Source of the DNA: Dryas octopetala
Taxonomy: Eukaryota; Streptophyta; Magnoliopsida; Rosales; Rosaceae
NCBI GenBank assembly: GCA_963921425.1
Contig: OY992833.1
Span: 8,281,228 to 8,345,227 of the forward strand
DNA: 64,000 nucleotides
Reading direction: 5' to 3'
Made by a program: the position numbers and the translations under genes
Notes under the pieces: generated by a model
Told to the model about the DNA's origin: nothing
The model's database searches: none
What the model saw: only the letters and a program-made list of their open reading frames with translations
Shown: positions 1 to 11,879 of the stretch, in pieces
How the letters are laid out: the number at the start of each line of letters is the position of its first letter
Numbering within the stretch: position 1 is the stretch's first letter

Positions 1-1952
1 TTATGAGAACGTCAAACATGCACAACATATAAGCTTTGACTATTTCCTTATAGAGGTCGCCCAACCCCACTACCAAGAATAATCCCTTATTCCCTTGTTA
101 CTTGTGGTTTAGTGTCTTTGACTATTTCACAGCTAAACCTAACAGATAAACTAGATGCAATTACCCTAAGGTGGCCAGTCAAAGGATGCAAATAACTAGT
201 GACGGGGGTTCTAATAGATAGTGGAAATTTAATACGCGCAAACATCAAACTAACAGACCAAGAGACGGATAAACGATTTGTTAAAGCATACGAATCCATT
301 AATCGACCTACGACTAACATGCAAGATAGAATAACTAATCTACATAATTAAATAAAATAAATAAAAACAAAACAGCAACCAATAAATAAAATCCCAATTC
401 ATGCTTGCAAAAGGAAATCAGAAACGCAAATTAAACAAACTTAAAAACATAAACTAAACAACTAAATCAGATTGCATAAATTAAATTGCATAAACATAAA
501 CAACTAACTAAAATCAGAACCAAGGCTATAACTAATGAAATTTAGAAACTTAATTAAATAAATTCAGAGTCACAAGATAATGAATTCAGAAACATAAACT
601 AACTTGAAATAAGAAAACTAGACGAAAAATCAAAGAAACCAAGTGAGAGGGCTGCGGCAAGGCAAGAGAGAAGGCAACCTCCACAAACAATTGGCTCACG
701 GCTGGGGTGAGCTAGGGCTTGCGGCAATGGGGTCCTCCTTCCTTGCTTCCACGCCTCTCCTCTCTCTCTCTCACCCTTCGGCTATTCCTCACACAAAATA
801 AAGGCTGAACTAAAAACCTAAAACAGAAAAATAAAACTAGGAGAAGAGAAGGGAATTTCGGCTGGAGTGTGTAGGTGCAAAAAGTGATGCTAGGGTTCTG
901 AATGAAAGGGATTTAAATAGAGGAACATTCCTTGAGAGGCAAGGAGGCTGAAGCTTGCGGCTGCTAGGGTTTCCCTTTCCTAGTTGCTTGCGGCTTCAGC
1001 TAGGGCTAGCTGACTAGGGCCTTGCGTGTTGGGCTGCTCCCTTTGGGCTTAAGTGGCTCACGCCTAGCCTGGCTAGGGTCCCTCCTTGGCGCATGGGCTG
1101 GTAGTCTTGGGCTTTGGGCTCGCATGTTGGGCTTCCATGTTGGGCTTCAGTTGCTTGCACAAGATGGGCTAGGGTTTCACTCCATGGGCTTCCATCTTGG
1201 GCTTGTAACCTTGGGCTTGCGCATGGCCCCTTGGCTGCTAGGGTTTGCATGGCATGCATGCGCATGCATGGGCTGCCATCTTCCTCCTTGCGCATGGCCT
1301 TTGGGCTGCTAGGGTTTGGGCCCATGCATGTGCATGCATGGCCCACTTGGTTCGGCATCCCTAGGGCCCATGGGCCCTCCACTTTTAACTTCCCATTTTG
1401 CCCCTCATTTCTATTTGAATTCAAATTCATTTCTTCCCTCCATTCATTTCCATGGATGTCCACCACCTTCTGGAAGCTTCTGGAACCTTGAAAAACATTT
1501 CCTGGTGCAACTAGGATTCCTTGAAAATGAGAGATTCCTTATCCATTTCGACTTCTCGTAATGACCATATTGCCCCTGGGGTCTCCTAGTGTCACTAGGA
1601 CTCCTTTCCCTAGTTGGGTTAGGTTTCCTAGTTCAACCAGGATTTCCTGTTCGAATCAGGATTTCACATTTCTGGCTCCGCAATGATGGTTCTGGACTTG
1701 ATGTTTCCTAGTGTGACTAGGAATCCTCATTTGACTAGGATTTCTGCACTTTTCCTGGTTTGACCAGGATTTCACTCGTTTTCCTGGTTTGACCAGGAAA
1801 TGTCCCAAAATGGCTCCATTTGCTTCTTTTTCTCATTTCTGCTTTATTTGACCTGAAAACACAAAAACAAGACAAGAAACACAAAATAGCGAGTTCTAAC
1901 ACTCTAGGTTAAGGAATTAGTATCATAAGTGATGCAAAATGCACACTCATCA
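1..1952 (-). mobile_element. Family A LTR, cut by the window edge
   Basis: This is the 5' (U3) part and most of the rest of a family A LTR on the minus strand; its R/U5 end lies left of the window. It ends at 1952 with the family terminus (TGATGAGTGT read on the minus strand) and abuts gag codons directly, so it inserted into the gag at 1953-3810. The expected 5-bp target duplication starts CTAGC at 1953; its partner lies outside the window. The U3 contains repeated interrupted palindromes (1585-1599, 1707-1721, 1754-1768, 1783-1797) and a block rich in GGGCTT and CATGCATG (about 1020-1380). A weak TATA-like ATTTAAATAG lies near 911. Several short open frames here are chance frames of non-coding LTR. 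Whether it is a solo LTR or the 5' LTR of a full element cannot be told. Confidence 0.9.
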
Positions 1953-3810
1953 CTAGCACTAAGAAATCAGAGGGAATTAGTAATTTACGACATTTAACCA
2001 AAACATCCACAAGCATACCACGAGCTTTCTCGACTGAAGAGTTGGCGAAGCGAATGTCCAAATCAAAAGGTTGCAAATCAGCCTCCACAAATCCAAGCCT
2101 CTCGAACACAACCAGCGGCATGACATTGATAGCTGAGCCATTGTCAACTAAGGCATTGGCGATCTCATACTCCCCTATGCTGCATGGTATGACCAACAAG
2201 CCCGGATCCCTCTTCTTGCTTGCAAAAGATGCAAAGAGATAACCACAAATCTCCCTAGGAACGTTGTGACTATGCCCCTGCTCCTCAACCTTCTTCTCAA
2301 TAGACTTCAACTCCCTCATGGTTGCTGGAAATTTGGTGATGTCGATGTCCGGAATGAGGGGAATCACACGTGTATCAGCTTTCTCCTCAATCATTTCCGG
2401 ATCCTCCTCTTCCTCACTATCCATGATCTCAATCACCTCCTTAGTCTTGACCACTCTAACTCTTTTTCTTGGAGTAGTCCTCAAAATAGCATTTACATGC
2501 TCCTCATTCTTCGGGTTGACGATGGGCTGGCTTGGAAATTTCCCCTTCTCTCTCTGACCCAAAGTAGTGGCAATCTGACCCATTTGACTCTCCAAATGTG
2601 CAATAGCCTTCGAATTGGCTTGCATCTGCTGCTCGGTACGGTTCAGGAAGGCATTGGTACTCTGAGCAAGGGAAGTGGTGCTTTGAGCAATCTGAGCAAT
2701 CTTGTCCTCCAAACTAGACCTCTCGGCATTAGGGTGCACATACGGCTTGTTGGTGCTCCCACCAGCTTGCTGTCCATTGTTGTTGCTCTACCTGAAATTA
2801 GGGTTGTTCTTCCATCCAGGGTTATAAGTGTTAGAAAATGGATCATATGGCACCCTAGGATAACTCCCAACCTGATTCACGTATTCCACATCACCTCCTT
2901 GTTCTTGCATACCAATCATCTTCTCTTGAGCCAAAGATAACTTCTGCACCATAGTCTTGATTTCCAAAATCTGTCCCTCCATGGTGTTCGGCACATTAGC
3001 TACCTCATACAACCCTCTCTTTGGTCCTCCTCTTGCACGATTGGAATCCCATTGTTGAGAACTCAAAGAAAGCGACTCAAACAAATCTGTAGCCTCATCC
3101 TCCGTTTTTGACATGAATGCACCACCACATGCCGAATCCACCTTGGCTTGGTCTCTCTCCAATAATCCCTGATAAAAACAACAAATCACATACCAAGGAG
3201 ATAGGTTATGGTGTGGGCAGCTAGTAAGTAACTCATTGAATCTGTCCCAAGTCTCATGGAATGGCTCGTCCGCTTTCTGTACAAATCCAAGGATCTCCTT
3301 CCGAATAGAATTCGTCTTGGAAATGGAATAAAACTTGTTCAGGAACTTGCTCGAAAGATCATCCCATGTCGATATGGAACCACTGGGCAGCGAATACAAC
3401 CACCTCTTTGCCTTGTCCTTAAGCGCAAAAGGGAACATCCTCAAACGGTACTGATCGGCATTCAGGCCCCTCAATTGTGCGGCTTCACAAACCCCAGAAA
3501 ACTCCTTCAAAAAGTGGATCGGATCCTCCCCATTCAGCCCATGGTAGCTCAGCAACAAGTGTATCTGACCACTCTTGATTTCGAAATCAGTGGCTATGGT
3601 TGCATACCGAATGCACGATGGTTGAGTGGGCAGCGAAGGTGCTGAAAAATGGCTCAGGGGCTGCGGCATCATCTCATTTGCTTCAGCCATGTCGACACTC
3701 TCAGTCTCTTCACTACTCGAATCTGATGCACTAGGTTGTGGGCTGACTTGTGATGTACCTAAAGCTTCGTTCTTGAGCCTCTCCAACCTTGCAACAAGTT
3801 CAGGGTTCAT
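1953..3810 (-). pseudogene. gag: Family A gag-protease, broken copy
   Basis: Minus-strand copy of the Gag-protease encoded intact at 47620-49734. The ATG is at 3810; a GTG three codons upstream is in frame but is not needed. The Gag core and the region before the protease align along their length with the intact copy. It is broken twice. A TGG-to-TAG nonsense change lies at 2788-2790, just after the NPNFR motif. The 3' end, in the protease-like domain after the residues IPSDF, is cut off by the LTR ending at 1952. A 12-bp length difference beside the nonsense codon (an extra four residues, roughly QAGG) separates it from the intact copy. No pol follows in the visible part. Confidence 0.9.
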
Positions 3811-3994
3811 AAAACACACCTAATCAAGAGAAAAACACACAATCAGTAGAAAGAATGCAAATAAAGGCATGGCATTTATTAAAAACTAAAAATTAACAAA
3901 AACTGAAATCTAGCTAATATAACCTAATTCTAATGACTAATTACACCAATTCATTGATATTAGACACCATTCCCCGGCACCGGCGCCAAAAACT
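3811..3994 (-). other. Family A leader with tRNA-Asp primer-binding site
   Basis: Untranslated leader between the LTR and gag. The PBS at 3971-3988 matches 17 of 18 bases of the tRNA-Asp 3' end; C replaces A at 3980. Just before the gag start, the minus strand reads a pyrimidine run ending TTGATTAG followed by G, which resembles a splice acceptor. Confidence 0.85.
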
Positions 3995-4540
3995 TGTTGA
4001 TGTGTTTTCTTAGAACAAAATAAACATCTATTTCTTTCCAAGTATACTCGCAAGTGCACGAATCGCATCAGTAGCAAAGCGTACAAGCACGAGGTCGATC
4101 CCACAGGGAATGGTTAATATACAATAAATCAATGCAATTAATCAGTAGAATAACTAAATGGGGGGTTTTGGAAGATGGAAACACACGCACACATCACCAC
4201 ACGCACACACACTTTATTCTATCTTGCAATGTTAAGTTTTCAGTTTCAAATCAGATAAGCATGCAATAACCATCCAAGGCTAATGACAGTTAATTTGAAC
4301 ACAACATATTAAAGTTTGACAGCTAAAAAGGTTTGGCTAGTTACTTTCTCACCATTGTTCTCCTAATGCATAAACTAAGAGCTTCTTGGGCCTTCCTTAG
4401 CCAGTTAACCTACATGTTCCCTAGTTCAAGCTAAGGCAGCTGTTACCCATGCATGAGTCATTAAGTTTTATGAGAACGTCAAACATGCACAACATATAAG
4501 CTTTGACTATTTCCTTATAAAGGTCGCCCAACTCCACTAC
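3995..4540 (-). mobile_element. Family A 5' LTR, first part (R/U5 side)
   Basis: The LTR starts TGTTGATG next to the PBS spacer. It is continuous with 33657-35456: element B was inserted at 4540/4541 with the target duplication ACTAC (4536-4540 and 33652-33656). The two parts sum to 2346 bp. The block from about 4040 to 4110, containing GAGGTCGATCCCACA, is the segment conserved in all four families. Confidence 0.93.
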
Positions 4541-6201
4541 TGTTCGTTTTAAATTTAAATACTCGCAGTGCACGAATCTATATATAATATAGATGGCAAG
4601 CAAGGTCGATCCCACGAGGACTATTATTGATCTTTAAATGATATTCCGTATGCTAAAAGGAAACAAGAAAACAAGACACGAGTGGCTGCCCAAGTTGTCA
4701 CGCCTAGGGCAGCTGCTCACTTGAAATGAAACACACGCACACACACACGAATGAGAGGGAGTTTGTATGACTTGAAAACAGCAAATTAAACCTAACTTTA
4801 AAGACTAAAATGCGCAACTAGCAAAGAGTATGGAAACAGCAAGTTATCTTGTGAAAATAGATTGATAGATGATACTAGGACTCTAGGACTTTACCACTAG
4901 ACCTCATATCCAATGTCATGGTGCAATTTCTGAAACCTTTAATTCCTATTGATGAATGCATTCGCATATTCACCTATGGCATAGCATGAAATGCATGATT
5001 CCCCAAATGTACAAACTAGTGCATGGCGTCTACCCTAGTTCTTGTACTCTATATGTGACCTATGCATGGCATCTACATAGGAACACACAAACAGAATTCA
5101 TTAAGCTTATATGAGAAAATAAATGCAATTAAACCCCTAGTGCATGGCGTCTACCCTAGGTGATTTAAAATTGATTTCACACAATTAGAATTCAGCCAAT
5201 TACTAAATCCTAAGTTGTTTATCACTTGTATTAGGGGCTGATTGGTTGTCCTCACCCTAAATTGATTAAATTCTAGATGCAATAACCCTAGGTGATCAAT
5301 CAAGGATTAAAAACACATAGAGAACAATGATAACAGTGAAATCAAAATCATCAATCCATGGAATTAAACAAACAGCAACTACATCACCAATCCATTGAAT
5401 ATTCGGCCTAGGGCTGAATCCTAGGCCCTAGAAAACGTGATTAGTTCATGCTAGAGAACAAGAACAGCCACGAAATCATGTTTATCATCTAACAATTACA
5501 AGAAAAGAAGAAGAAGAAGAGAAAACACCCCAAGGAGAGCTCACGCCTCCAGCAGCCCCTCTCTCTCTATTTTCTGATTTTTTCCAAGTGTCTGAACTCC
5601 TAAAATGATAGAAAGAGATGTATATATAAGGGTGTGCAGCAGCTAGGGTTTTGGGAAGGAAGGATGTGCGGCCAGCTAGGGTTAGGTTTAGAAAACTAGG
5701 GTGTGCGGCATGGGCTTGGCTTCTTGGGCTTAAGTGACTTGCGCAAGGCCCTAGGGTTTCTCCCTCTCTTTTGCGCAAGGTGCAGCTGACTTCTATGGGC
5801 TTGGTGTAGCTGATTTCCTCCCCATTGAGCCTCCAATAAATCAGGAATTAAAATGAAATAAATAAGGTAATATCAAATCTGATTTTTAGAGCCCAATTAG
5901 GGAAGGAGAGCCTTGCAAGGTGCGGCCAGCTCCTCTCTCTTAGCACACACGCCACTTCCTATGTGGTTTGGGCTGGGCTTTCATTTCTTCATGCTCTTGA
6001 ACCCTCTCTTGATCTTGGGCTTCCATTTAAACAGCAAATATTCATTTAAGCTCAAAATGGGCTGATTTGCATCCATTTAATTCCTATGGGCTTTCCACCT
6101 ACAAAAGAGAAAAACACAAATAAATAACATAAAATATAGGGACTAAGTACTAAATACATGAAGATAGAGGGCCTAAAATGCAAACATTTAAGGACCTAAC
6201 A
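4541..6201 (-). mobile_element. Element B 3' LTR
   Basis: 1661-bp LTR, TGTTAGGTCC at its 5' end (minus strand) and terminating at 4541. A TATA box reads TATATATA at 5621-5628 with CTTATATATA on the minus strand. The stretch 5640-6010 is rich in GGGCTT/GCGCAAGG words. The CGATCCCAC block lies at about 4606. Confidence 0.93.
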
Positions 6202-6217
6202 AATTCCCCCAAACTTA
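6202..6217 (-). other. Element B polypurine tract
   Basis: Minus strand reads AAGTTTGGGGGAATT directly before the 3' LTR start, the expected plus-strand primer for reverse transcription. Confidence 0.9.
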
Positions 6218-7754
6218 ACATTTGCTAGTCCCTAGCAAAACAAAACAAAACTACACTAAGACTCCAAAAACAACCTAACCGTCCACCAAAAATCTCAGGT
6301 ATGCTTGATCATGCATAACTCAATCAAATAGATTACATACTAGTTCCAGAGATTACCAAATGCCAACATTAACTCACAATCAACAAGGTTAAGCATCATG
6401 TGCGTAAGACAATATCAACATAGTTTACAATCTGAACTTTCAAGCAACTTGAGTAATCACAAGCAACTAGTGTCACTTCAATTCTCACAAAGATAGTCAC
6501 TCACAAAATAAAGCACTGAGATTTTGGTTAAATAGTGATTCACTCAAAAAGCATATGTGAGCGAGTTTATGCAAACAAATTCAAATTACTCACATATATG
6601 TAAGAACGAAAGCACAAGTGAAAGAATAATGATCTCATGAAAGATACCAAATACCCGAAATCAAATCAAAATACAATATGCTTCCATCCCATCTAATCTC
6701 CACATTAAGACTACACTTCACCTAAGATCATATAGGACTTTTACATATCGGTTGTAATGGGGCTAACGGTGAAGGGTTTTAACAAGAAAGGTATGGAAAA
6801 CACAAAGACTTAAGGGAACCATAGAGAATCAGGTTTTACGTTGTCATTTCATTCTTATACACTTTGGCAACAAGGCTTGCATTCTTGAATTTGCACACTT
6901 GTGAAACACATGCCTACCCTTTTCACTTTCTTTTCTTCTTTTTTTTCTTTTTTTTTTTCTTTCTATTTTCTTTTGGGCACGGCAACATATTCAACTCCTT
7001 TTCTTTTCTTTTTCCACATTATTCCCAAGCCTTGCACACAAATGAACAATTATCCTAAACCAGTTCTCTACAATCCCTTAAGTATGGGTAGATACACACA
7101 ACGGAAAGGTACTTCCCCCAAACTAGGGGCTGGCACGGGTAACATGGTTAAGAAACAAAAAGGCTGACAAGGCTCAACAGGGCAACTAGGGGTATAAATT
7201 AACACAAAAAGGATGGCTAGAATGGCACAAACGAGACAAAGAAGGCCTAAATCATTTCCTAGGTTCCATGTAGTTACAACATGCTTCAATTAAATTGAGA
7301 TGGAAGTTCTATCATTTGATTTAAAATGATGCACATTTCAAGCATTTGATCAAGTGAAAAATAATGAGATCATGCAAACTCTAGATATTCAATGAACATA
7401 TGGAGTATTAGCATATAACCCTCAAAACAGAAGCATTAAGGCTCAAACCTCGCAAAGGGTGTATAAGTTTCACTAGAAGCTTAGATCATACAAGTTATGC
7501 AATCACTTTCAGTCTAAACTATGCCAGCATTTGTAATCCACACAAAGATAGCTCAAACATGCTCAAAATGAGTTAAATGTCAAAAGAATAATCAAAAGAA
7601 CTAGTTTCATCAATTCGACCAAAGTATGCAAAATCAAAGCATTTGCAATTCCTCATAGTGGTGGACAGGAACCTAAAGGCCATAAAAACAAAAATATTTT
7701 TGGTATTTTTCAAAAATTTGAACGAAAATCTCAAAACCTAAACCTAAAACTCTT

Positions 7755-7790
7755 CCCCCAAACTTAAATGAAACATTGTCCTCAATGTTT
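7755..7790 (-). promoter_or_regulatory. Internal PPT-like tract with hairpin (B)
   Basis: CCCCCAAACTT at 7755-7765 (AAGTTTGGGGG on the element strand) is followed on the plus strand by AAACATTGTCCTCAATGTTT (7771-7790), a perfect 8-bp inverted repeat with a 4-nt loop. The same pair occurs in A, C and D. An internal second plus-strand primer is one possible role (inference). Confidence 0.6.
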
Positions 7791-7953
7791 CGAACTAAGC
7801 ATGCAATGAATCATTCAAGTTAGGAAGACAAATACTCTAATGACCTAAAAACAGACCACAACCAACAAAAAAAAACTAAAGGAAAGCACAAGGTTAAGAA
7901 CTCCCTGATATCCATGCAAACAGCCAGAGGGCAATGTCTCTTCTCTCCAAATG

Positions 7954-8000
7954 TTGGGTTGCCTCCCAATCAGCGCTAAGTTTAGAGTCTTCAGCCAGAC
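7954..8000 (-). promoter_or_regulatory. Conserved two-hairpin element after the pol stop (B)
   Basis: On the element strand: GTCTGGCTGAAGAC (stem GTCT/AGAC), then the palindrome AGCGCT, then TTGGGAGGCAACCCAA (stem TTGGG/CCCAA). The second hairpin begins 42 nt after the pol stop. Equivalent elements lie at the same distance in A, C and D. Function unknown; the position suggests RNA packaging, 3' processing or translation control. Confidence 0.7.
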
Positions 8001-8011
8001 TTGGTAGTACA

Positions 8012-11000
8012 TCATGCTAATGGAACAGGATCCTCCAAGAGCATGTTCTCCTCTGAACGCTCCATATTAGCCTCCAAGTAATGCTTAAGCCGATGACCAT
8101 TCACCTTGAATGTATTCTTTGTCTTTGGATTGCAGACCTCCACTGCACCATAAGGGTAAACATTAGTAACAGTAAATGGACCATACCATCGAGAACGAAG
8201 TTTACCTGGAAAGAGTCTGAGGCGAGAATTGTAAAGCAAGACTTTCTGACCCACTTCGAAATGTTTCCTCAAAATGGCCTTGTCATGGTAGGCCTTAGTC
8301 TTGTCTTTGTAAATCCTAGAACTCTCATAAGCCTCATTCCTGAGTTCTTCCAACTCACTCAATTGTAGCTTCCTATGCTCACCTGCCTCGTTCATCTTAA
8401 AATTGAAATGTTTAATAGCCCAATATGCTTTATGCTCTAATTCGACAGGTAAATGACATGGCTTACCAAAAACCAACCTATACGGGGACATACCAATGGG
8501 AGTCTTATACGCTGTACGATAAGCCCATAGAGCATCTAAGAGGCGATCTGACCAATCTTTCAGGGAGGGGCTCACAGTCTTCTCCAAAATTTGCTTAATT
8601 TCCCTATTACAGATCTCAGCCTGTCCACTTGTCTGGGGGTGATAAGGTGTAGAAACCTTATGCTTGATACCATATTTGCTCAGCAAGGCCGCAAATAACC
8701 TGTTGTTGAAGTGAGATCCTCCATCACTAATAATAGCCCTGGGAGCGCCAAATCTTGCAAAAATATGATCCTTAAGAAATCTGAGGACAACTCTAGAATC
8801 ATTAGTCTTGGATGGAATTGCTTCCACCCATTTCGACACATAATCAACCGCAAGCAAGATATACAAATAACCCTTGGAAGACGGAAATGGGCCCATGAAA
8901 TCAATGCCCCAGACATCAAAAATCTCAACAATAAGAATGGGGTTAAGAGGCATTTGATTTCGTGAAGAAATGTTACCCAACTTTTGGCACCTATCACAAG
9001 TGGTACAGAATGTATAAGCATCCTTGAACAAACTAGGCCAGTAAAAACCACACTGCAACACTTTTAGGGCCGTCTTCTTTGCTCCACCATGTCCTCCACA
9101 TGCATCAGAATGGCAAAAAGTTAGTATAGACTGAAACTCAGATTCTGGCACACACCTTCTGATGATCTGGTCGGGGCACCACTTAAATAGATATGGATCA
9201 TCCCATATATAATACTTAGCCGTGCTGATGAGCTTCTCCTTTTGAGCTCTCTGTATGTCACCTGGAAGTTCTCCTGTAACAATATAATTAACAATATCAG
9301 AGTACCAAGGAACATAAACAGACAATGAGAACAACTGCTCATCTGGGAATCGCTCATTCAGAGGGAGGACGTCCTCCTGTGCAGTAGAACTGTGCACCAA
9401 TCGACTAAGGTGATCCGCCACCACATTCTCTGAGCCCTTCTTATCTTTGATCTCTAGGTCAAACTCCTGGAGCAACAAAATCCATCTAATCAGCCTGGGC
9501 TTCGCATCTTTCTTCTGTAGAAGGTACCTAAGCGCTGCATGATCAGAAAACACAATCACTTTAGTTCCAATCAGATATGACCTAAATTTTTCTAAAGCAA
9601 AAATGACAACCAAAAGCTCCTTCTCTGTGGTGGAATAATTCAGCTGGGCATCATTGAGAGTCCGACTGGCATAGTAGATAACATGTGGTATCTTGTTCAC
9701 TCTCTGCCCTAACACAGCTCCCACAGCATAATCAGAAGCATCGCACATCAGCTCAAATGGTAAACTCCAATCAGGAGGCATAATGACTGGAGCTGATGTG
9801 AGAAGAGTCTTCAATCTGTTAAATGCGGCTAGACACTCCTCATTGAATTCAAACGGCACCTCCTTGGCCAACAATCTACTCAAAGGCCGAGCTATCTGGG
9901 AAAAATCCTTAATGAACCGCCTGTAAAAACCTGCATGACCAAGAAACGATCTCACATCTTTAACTGTCAAAGGTGGTGGAAGATTACTTACCAGATCAAC
10001 CTTGGCCTTATCCACCTCTATCCCTCTACTGGATATGACATGGCCAAGAACAATACCCTGTTGTACCATAAAATGGCACTTCTCCCAATTCAAAACCAAA
10101 TTGCATTCCTGGCATCTTTCTAAAACCAAAGCAAGATTATGTAGGCATTTATCATAAGAAGAACCAAATACACTGAAGTCATCCATAAATACCTCTATTA
10201 TATTCTCCACCATATCGGAAAAAATGCTCATCATGCATCGCTGAAAAGTACCTGGAGCATTGCACAAGCCAAAGGGCATGCGCCTGTAGGCAAAAGTGCC
10301 ATAGGGACAGGTAAATGTCGTCTTCTCCTGGTCCTCTGGGGCTATAGCTATCTGGTTGTAGCCTGAATACCCATCTAGAAAGCAATAATGGCTATGACCT
10401 GCAAGACGTTCCAACATCTGATCAATAAAAGGTAATGGGAAATGGTCTTTCCGAGTACCTGAGTTAAGTTTCCTGTAGTCTATGCAGACACGCCACCCTG
10501 TCTGTACTCGAGTTGGCACCAGCTCATTTGCATCATTTCTGACCACTGTAACACCAGACTTCTTAGGAACCACCTGCACCGGACTCACCCATTTGCTATC
10601 TGATATGGGATAAATAATACCCACATCTAGCAACTTCAGCACCTCCTTCAGCACAACTTCCTTCATCACTGGGTTGAGTCTACGCTGAGCCTCTCTAGTC
10701 GGCTTAGCTCCATCCTCCAACAATATCCTGTGCATACACCTCGAGGGACTGATTCCCTTGATATCTGCAATACTCCACCCAATTGCTGTTTTGTGCTCTC
10801 TTAGCACTCTCAACAATTTCTCTTCTTCCTCTGCATTGAGGTTGGAAACAATGATCACAGGTAATGTGCTTCCCTCACCCAAATAAGCATACTTCAAATG
10901 CTCAGGCAAATCCTTCAACTCTAGCTTAGGTGCCTGCAACACAGAGGGTACAAGTTTTGTATTAGAAACAGGTAAAGGCTCAAAAGCAGAAATATACATA

Positions 11001-11197
11001 CCTGAACAGCGGGGTAAGGCCTCTAAGTGAGCCAAAATGTTCTCAACCTGCTCATCCTCATGCACAGCCATAGGGCTATGAATCAAAGCTCTATCCAACG
11101 GATCACTGCTACAAGTCACATTAAACACCTGTTGACAAACCAAATCCATAACATCCACCCTAAAGCACTCGTGCTCATCATTGGGTAGTTTGAGTGC
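8012..11197 (-). CDS. pol: Element B pol: RT, RNase H and integrase
   Basis: Open frame of 1048 residues if counted from a GTG at 11158; this is not a real start, since it is the downstream part of one gag-pol polyprotein. Reverse transcriptase: [11 protein letters not shown] at 190-200, LDGYSGY at 261, catalytic FMDD at 324-327. RNase H: CDAS with D473, and SDH with D539. Integrase: zinc-binding H683, H690, C721, C724, then D753, D812 and E848 with D-58-D-35-E spacing, then a GPF motif near 993. All catalytic residues are present. The enzymes copy the element RNA into DNA and insert it. The family is Athila (Ty3/gypsy). A one-base loss near 11197 puts this frame out of phase with the protease upstream, and the gag is separated by the C array, so this copy cannot make a complete polyprotein. 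Confidence 0.93.
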   Translation of the reverse strand, partial: ALKLPNDEHECFRVDVMDLVCQQVFNVTCSSDPLDRALIHSPMAVHEDEQVENILAHLEALPRCSGMYISAFEPLPVSNTKLVPSVLQAPKLELKDLPEHLKYAYLGEGSTLPVIIVSNLNAEEEEKLLRVLREHKTAIGWSIADIKGISPSRCMHRILLEDGAKPTREAQRRLNPVMKEVVLKEVLKLLDVGIIYPISDSKWVSPVQVVPKKSGVTVVRNDANELVPTRVQTGWRVCIDYRKLNSGTRKDHFPLPFIDQMLERLAGHSHYCFLDGYSGYNQIAIAPEDQEKTTFTCPYGTFAYRRMPFGLCNAPGTFQRCMMSIFSDMVENIIEVFMDDFSVFGSSYDKCLHNLALVLERCQECNLVLNWEKCHFMVQQGIVLGHVISSRGIEVDKAKVDLVSNLPPPLTVKDVRSFLGHAGFYRRFIKDFSQIARPLSRLLAKEVPFEFNEECLAAFNRLKTLLTSAPVIMPPDWSLPFELMCDASDYAVGAVLGQRVNKIPHVIYYASRTLNDAQLNYSTTEKELLVVIFALEKFRSYLIGTKVIVFSDHAALRYLLQKKDAKPRLIRWILLLQEFDLEIKDKKGSENVVADHLSRLVHSSTAQEDVLPLNERFPDEQLFSLSVYVPWYSDIVNYIVTGELPGDIQRAQKEKLISTAKYYIWDDPYLFKWCPDQIIRRCVPESEFQSILTFCHSDACGGHGGAKKTALKVLQCGFYWPSLFKDAYTFCTTCDRCQKLGNISSRNQMPLNPILIVEIFDVWGIDFMGPFPSSKGYLYILLAVDYVSKWVEAIPSKTNDSRVVLRFLKDHIFARFGAPRAIISDGGSHFNNRLFAALLSKYGIKHKVSTPYHPQTSGQAEICNREIKQILEKTVSPSLKDWSDRLLDALWAYRTAYKTPIGMSPYRLVFGKPCHLPVELEHKAYWAIKHFNFKMNEAGEHRKLQLSELEELRNEAYESSRIYKDKTKAYHDKAILRKHFEVGQKVLLYNSRLRLFPGKLRSRWYGPFTVTNVYPYGAVEVCNPKTKNTFKVNGHRLKHYLEANMERSEENMLLEDPVPLA

Positions 11198-11879
11198 TCA
11201 AACACTCTGAACTCAATGGTCTGTCCCTGCACATTCATAGTTAGTGTACCCTGTTGAACATCAATTTTTGTACCTGCAGTGGCCATAAAGGGACGACCAA
11301 GTATCAAGGGTAATTGTGCCTCATACATAGGTACGGCCTCCATTTCCAAAACTAGGAAATCAGCCGGCAATATCAATCCATCTACTCTCACAAGTACATC
11401 TTCCAAAATTCCTCTGGGGTACTTAACTGATCTATCAGCTAACTGGATACTCACAGATGTCGCTTTCAGCTCACCTAAATTCAGAGTCTCATACACAGAA
11501 AATGGCATTAAATTCACAGAAGCACCTAAATCAAGGAGAGCTTTCTCAAACCTACAATCTCCAATGATACAAGGGATAGTGAAACTGCCTGGGTCCTTGA
11601 GCTTGGGAGGTAGCTTCCTCTGAAGCACTGCTGAAACCTCCTCAGAGACCTTCACTGTCTCGAACTCCTTGAACCTCCTCTTGTTCGTGCACAAGTCCTT
11701 GAGGAACTTTGCATACCTTGGCACTTGCTTAATCGCATCTAGAAGGGGAATATTGATCTCCACCTTCCTGAATATCTCCATAACACCCTTCAGAGGGTCC
11801 TCTTTCTTAGCCTTCTGCAACCTGCTAGGAAAAGGAGCATGTATAGAAGTCAACTTAGAAGGGTCAGATTGTACCTGAG
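11198..11879 (-). pseudogene. pol: Element B protease segment, frameshifted and cut off from gag
   Basis: Retropepsin-like segment of the gag-pol polyprotein. The active-site motif is [13 protein letters not shown], with D-L-G-A where most retropepsins have D-S/T-G, as is usual in Athila, and the second landmark is LPLILGRPFM. Upstream lies the conserved [11 protein letters not shown] segment. The frame is open up to 11879, where the C array begins, and its phase continues the gag at 27283-28884, so gag and pol were one ORF before the insertion. Downstream, a one-base deletion around 11197 shifts the frame, which then stops at 11116. Confidence 0.88.
11875..11879. repeat. Target duplication of the C array, left copy
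   Basis: CTGAG here and again at 27283-27287. It flanks the whole array, not each LTR. Confidence 0.93.

Larger units (their letters stand above)
6218..8011 (-). other. Element B 3' non-coding region
   Basis: About 1.8 kb between the pol stop and the PPT with no convincing ORF. It matches the 3' regions of families A, C and D in order. It holds the two-hairpin element (7954-8000), a second PPT-like tract with an AAACATTG hairpin (7755-7790), a third weak PPT-like tract (7113-7125) and a T-rich block near 6930-7010. An env-like frame, seen in some Athila elements, is absent. Confidence 0.8.

Noticed and set aside
1300..1320. Telomere-like words (CTAGGGTTT, AAACCCTAG)
   Set aside because: Single or scattered words inside LTRs, never in tandem, and with CTAG between the copies.
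4090..4106. GGTCGATCCC as a pol III B box or tRNA-derived SINE
   Set aside because: One base short of the B-box consensus, no A box at a suitable distance, and it lies inside LTRs of four families.
6930..6980. T-rich runs (also 14790, 14850, 58972) as poly(A) tails of retroposed genes
   Set aside because: They sit at the same place in the 3' regions of all families and are part of the elements.
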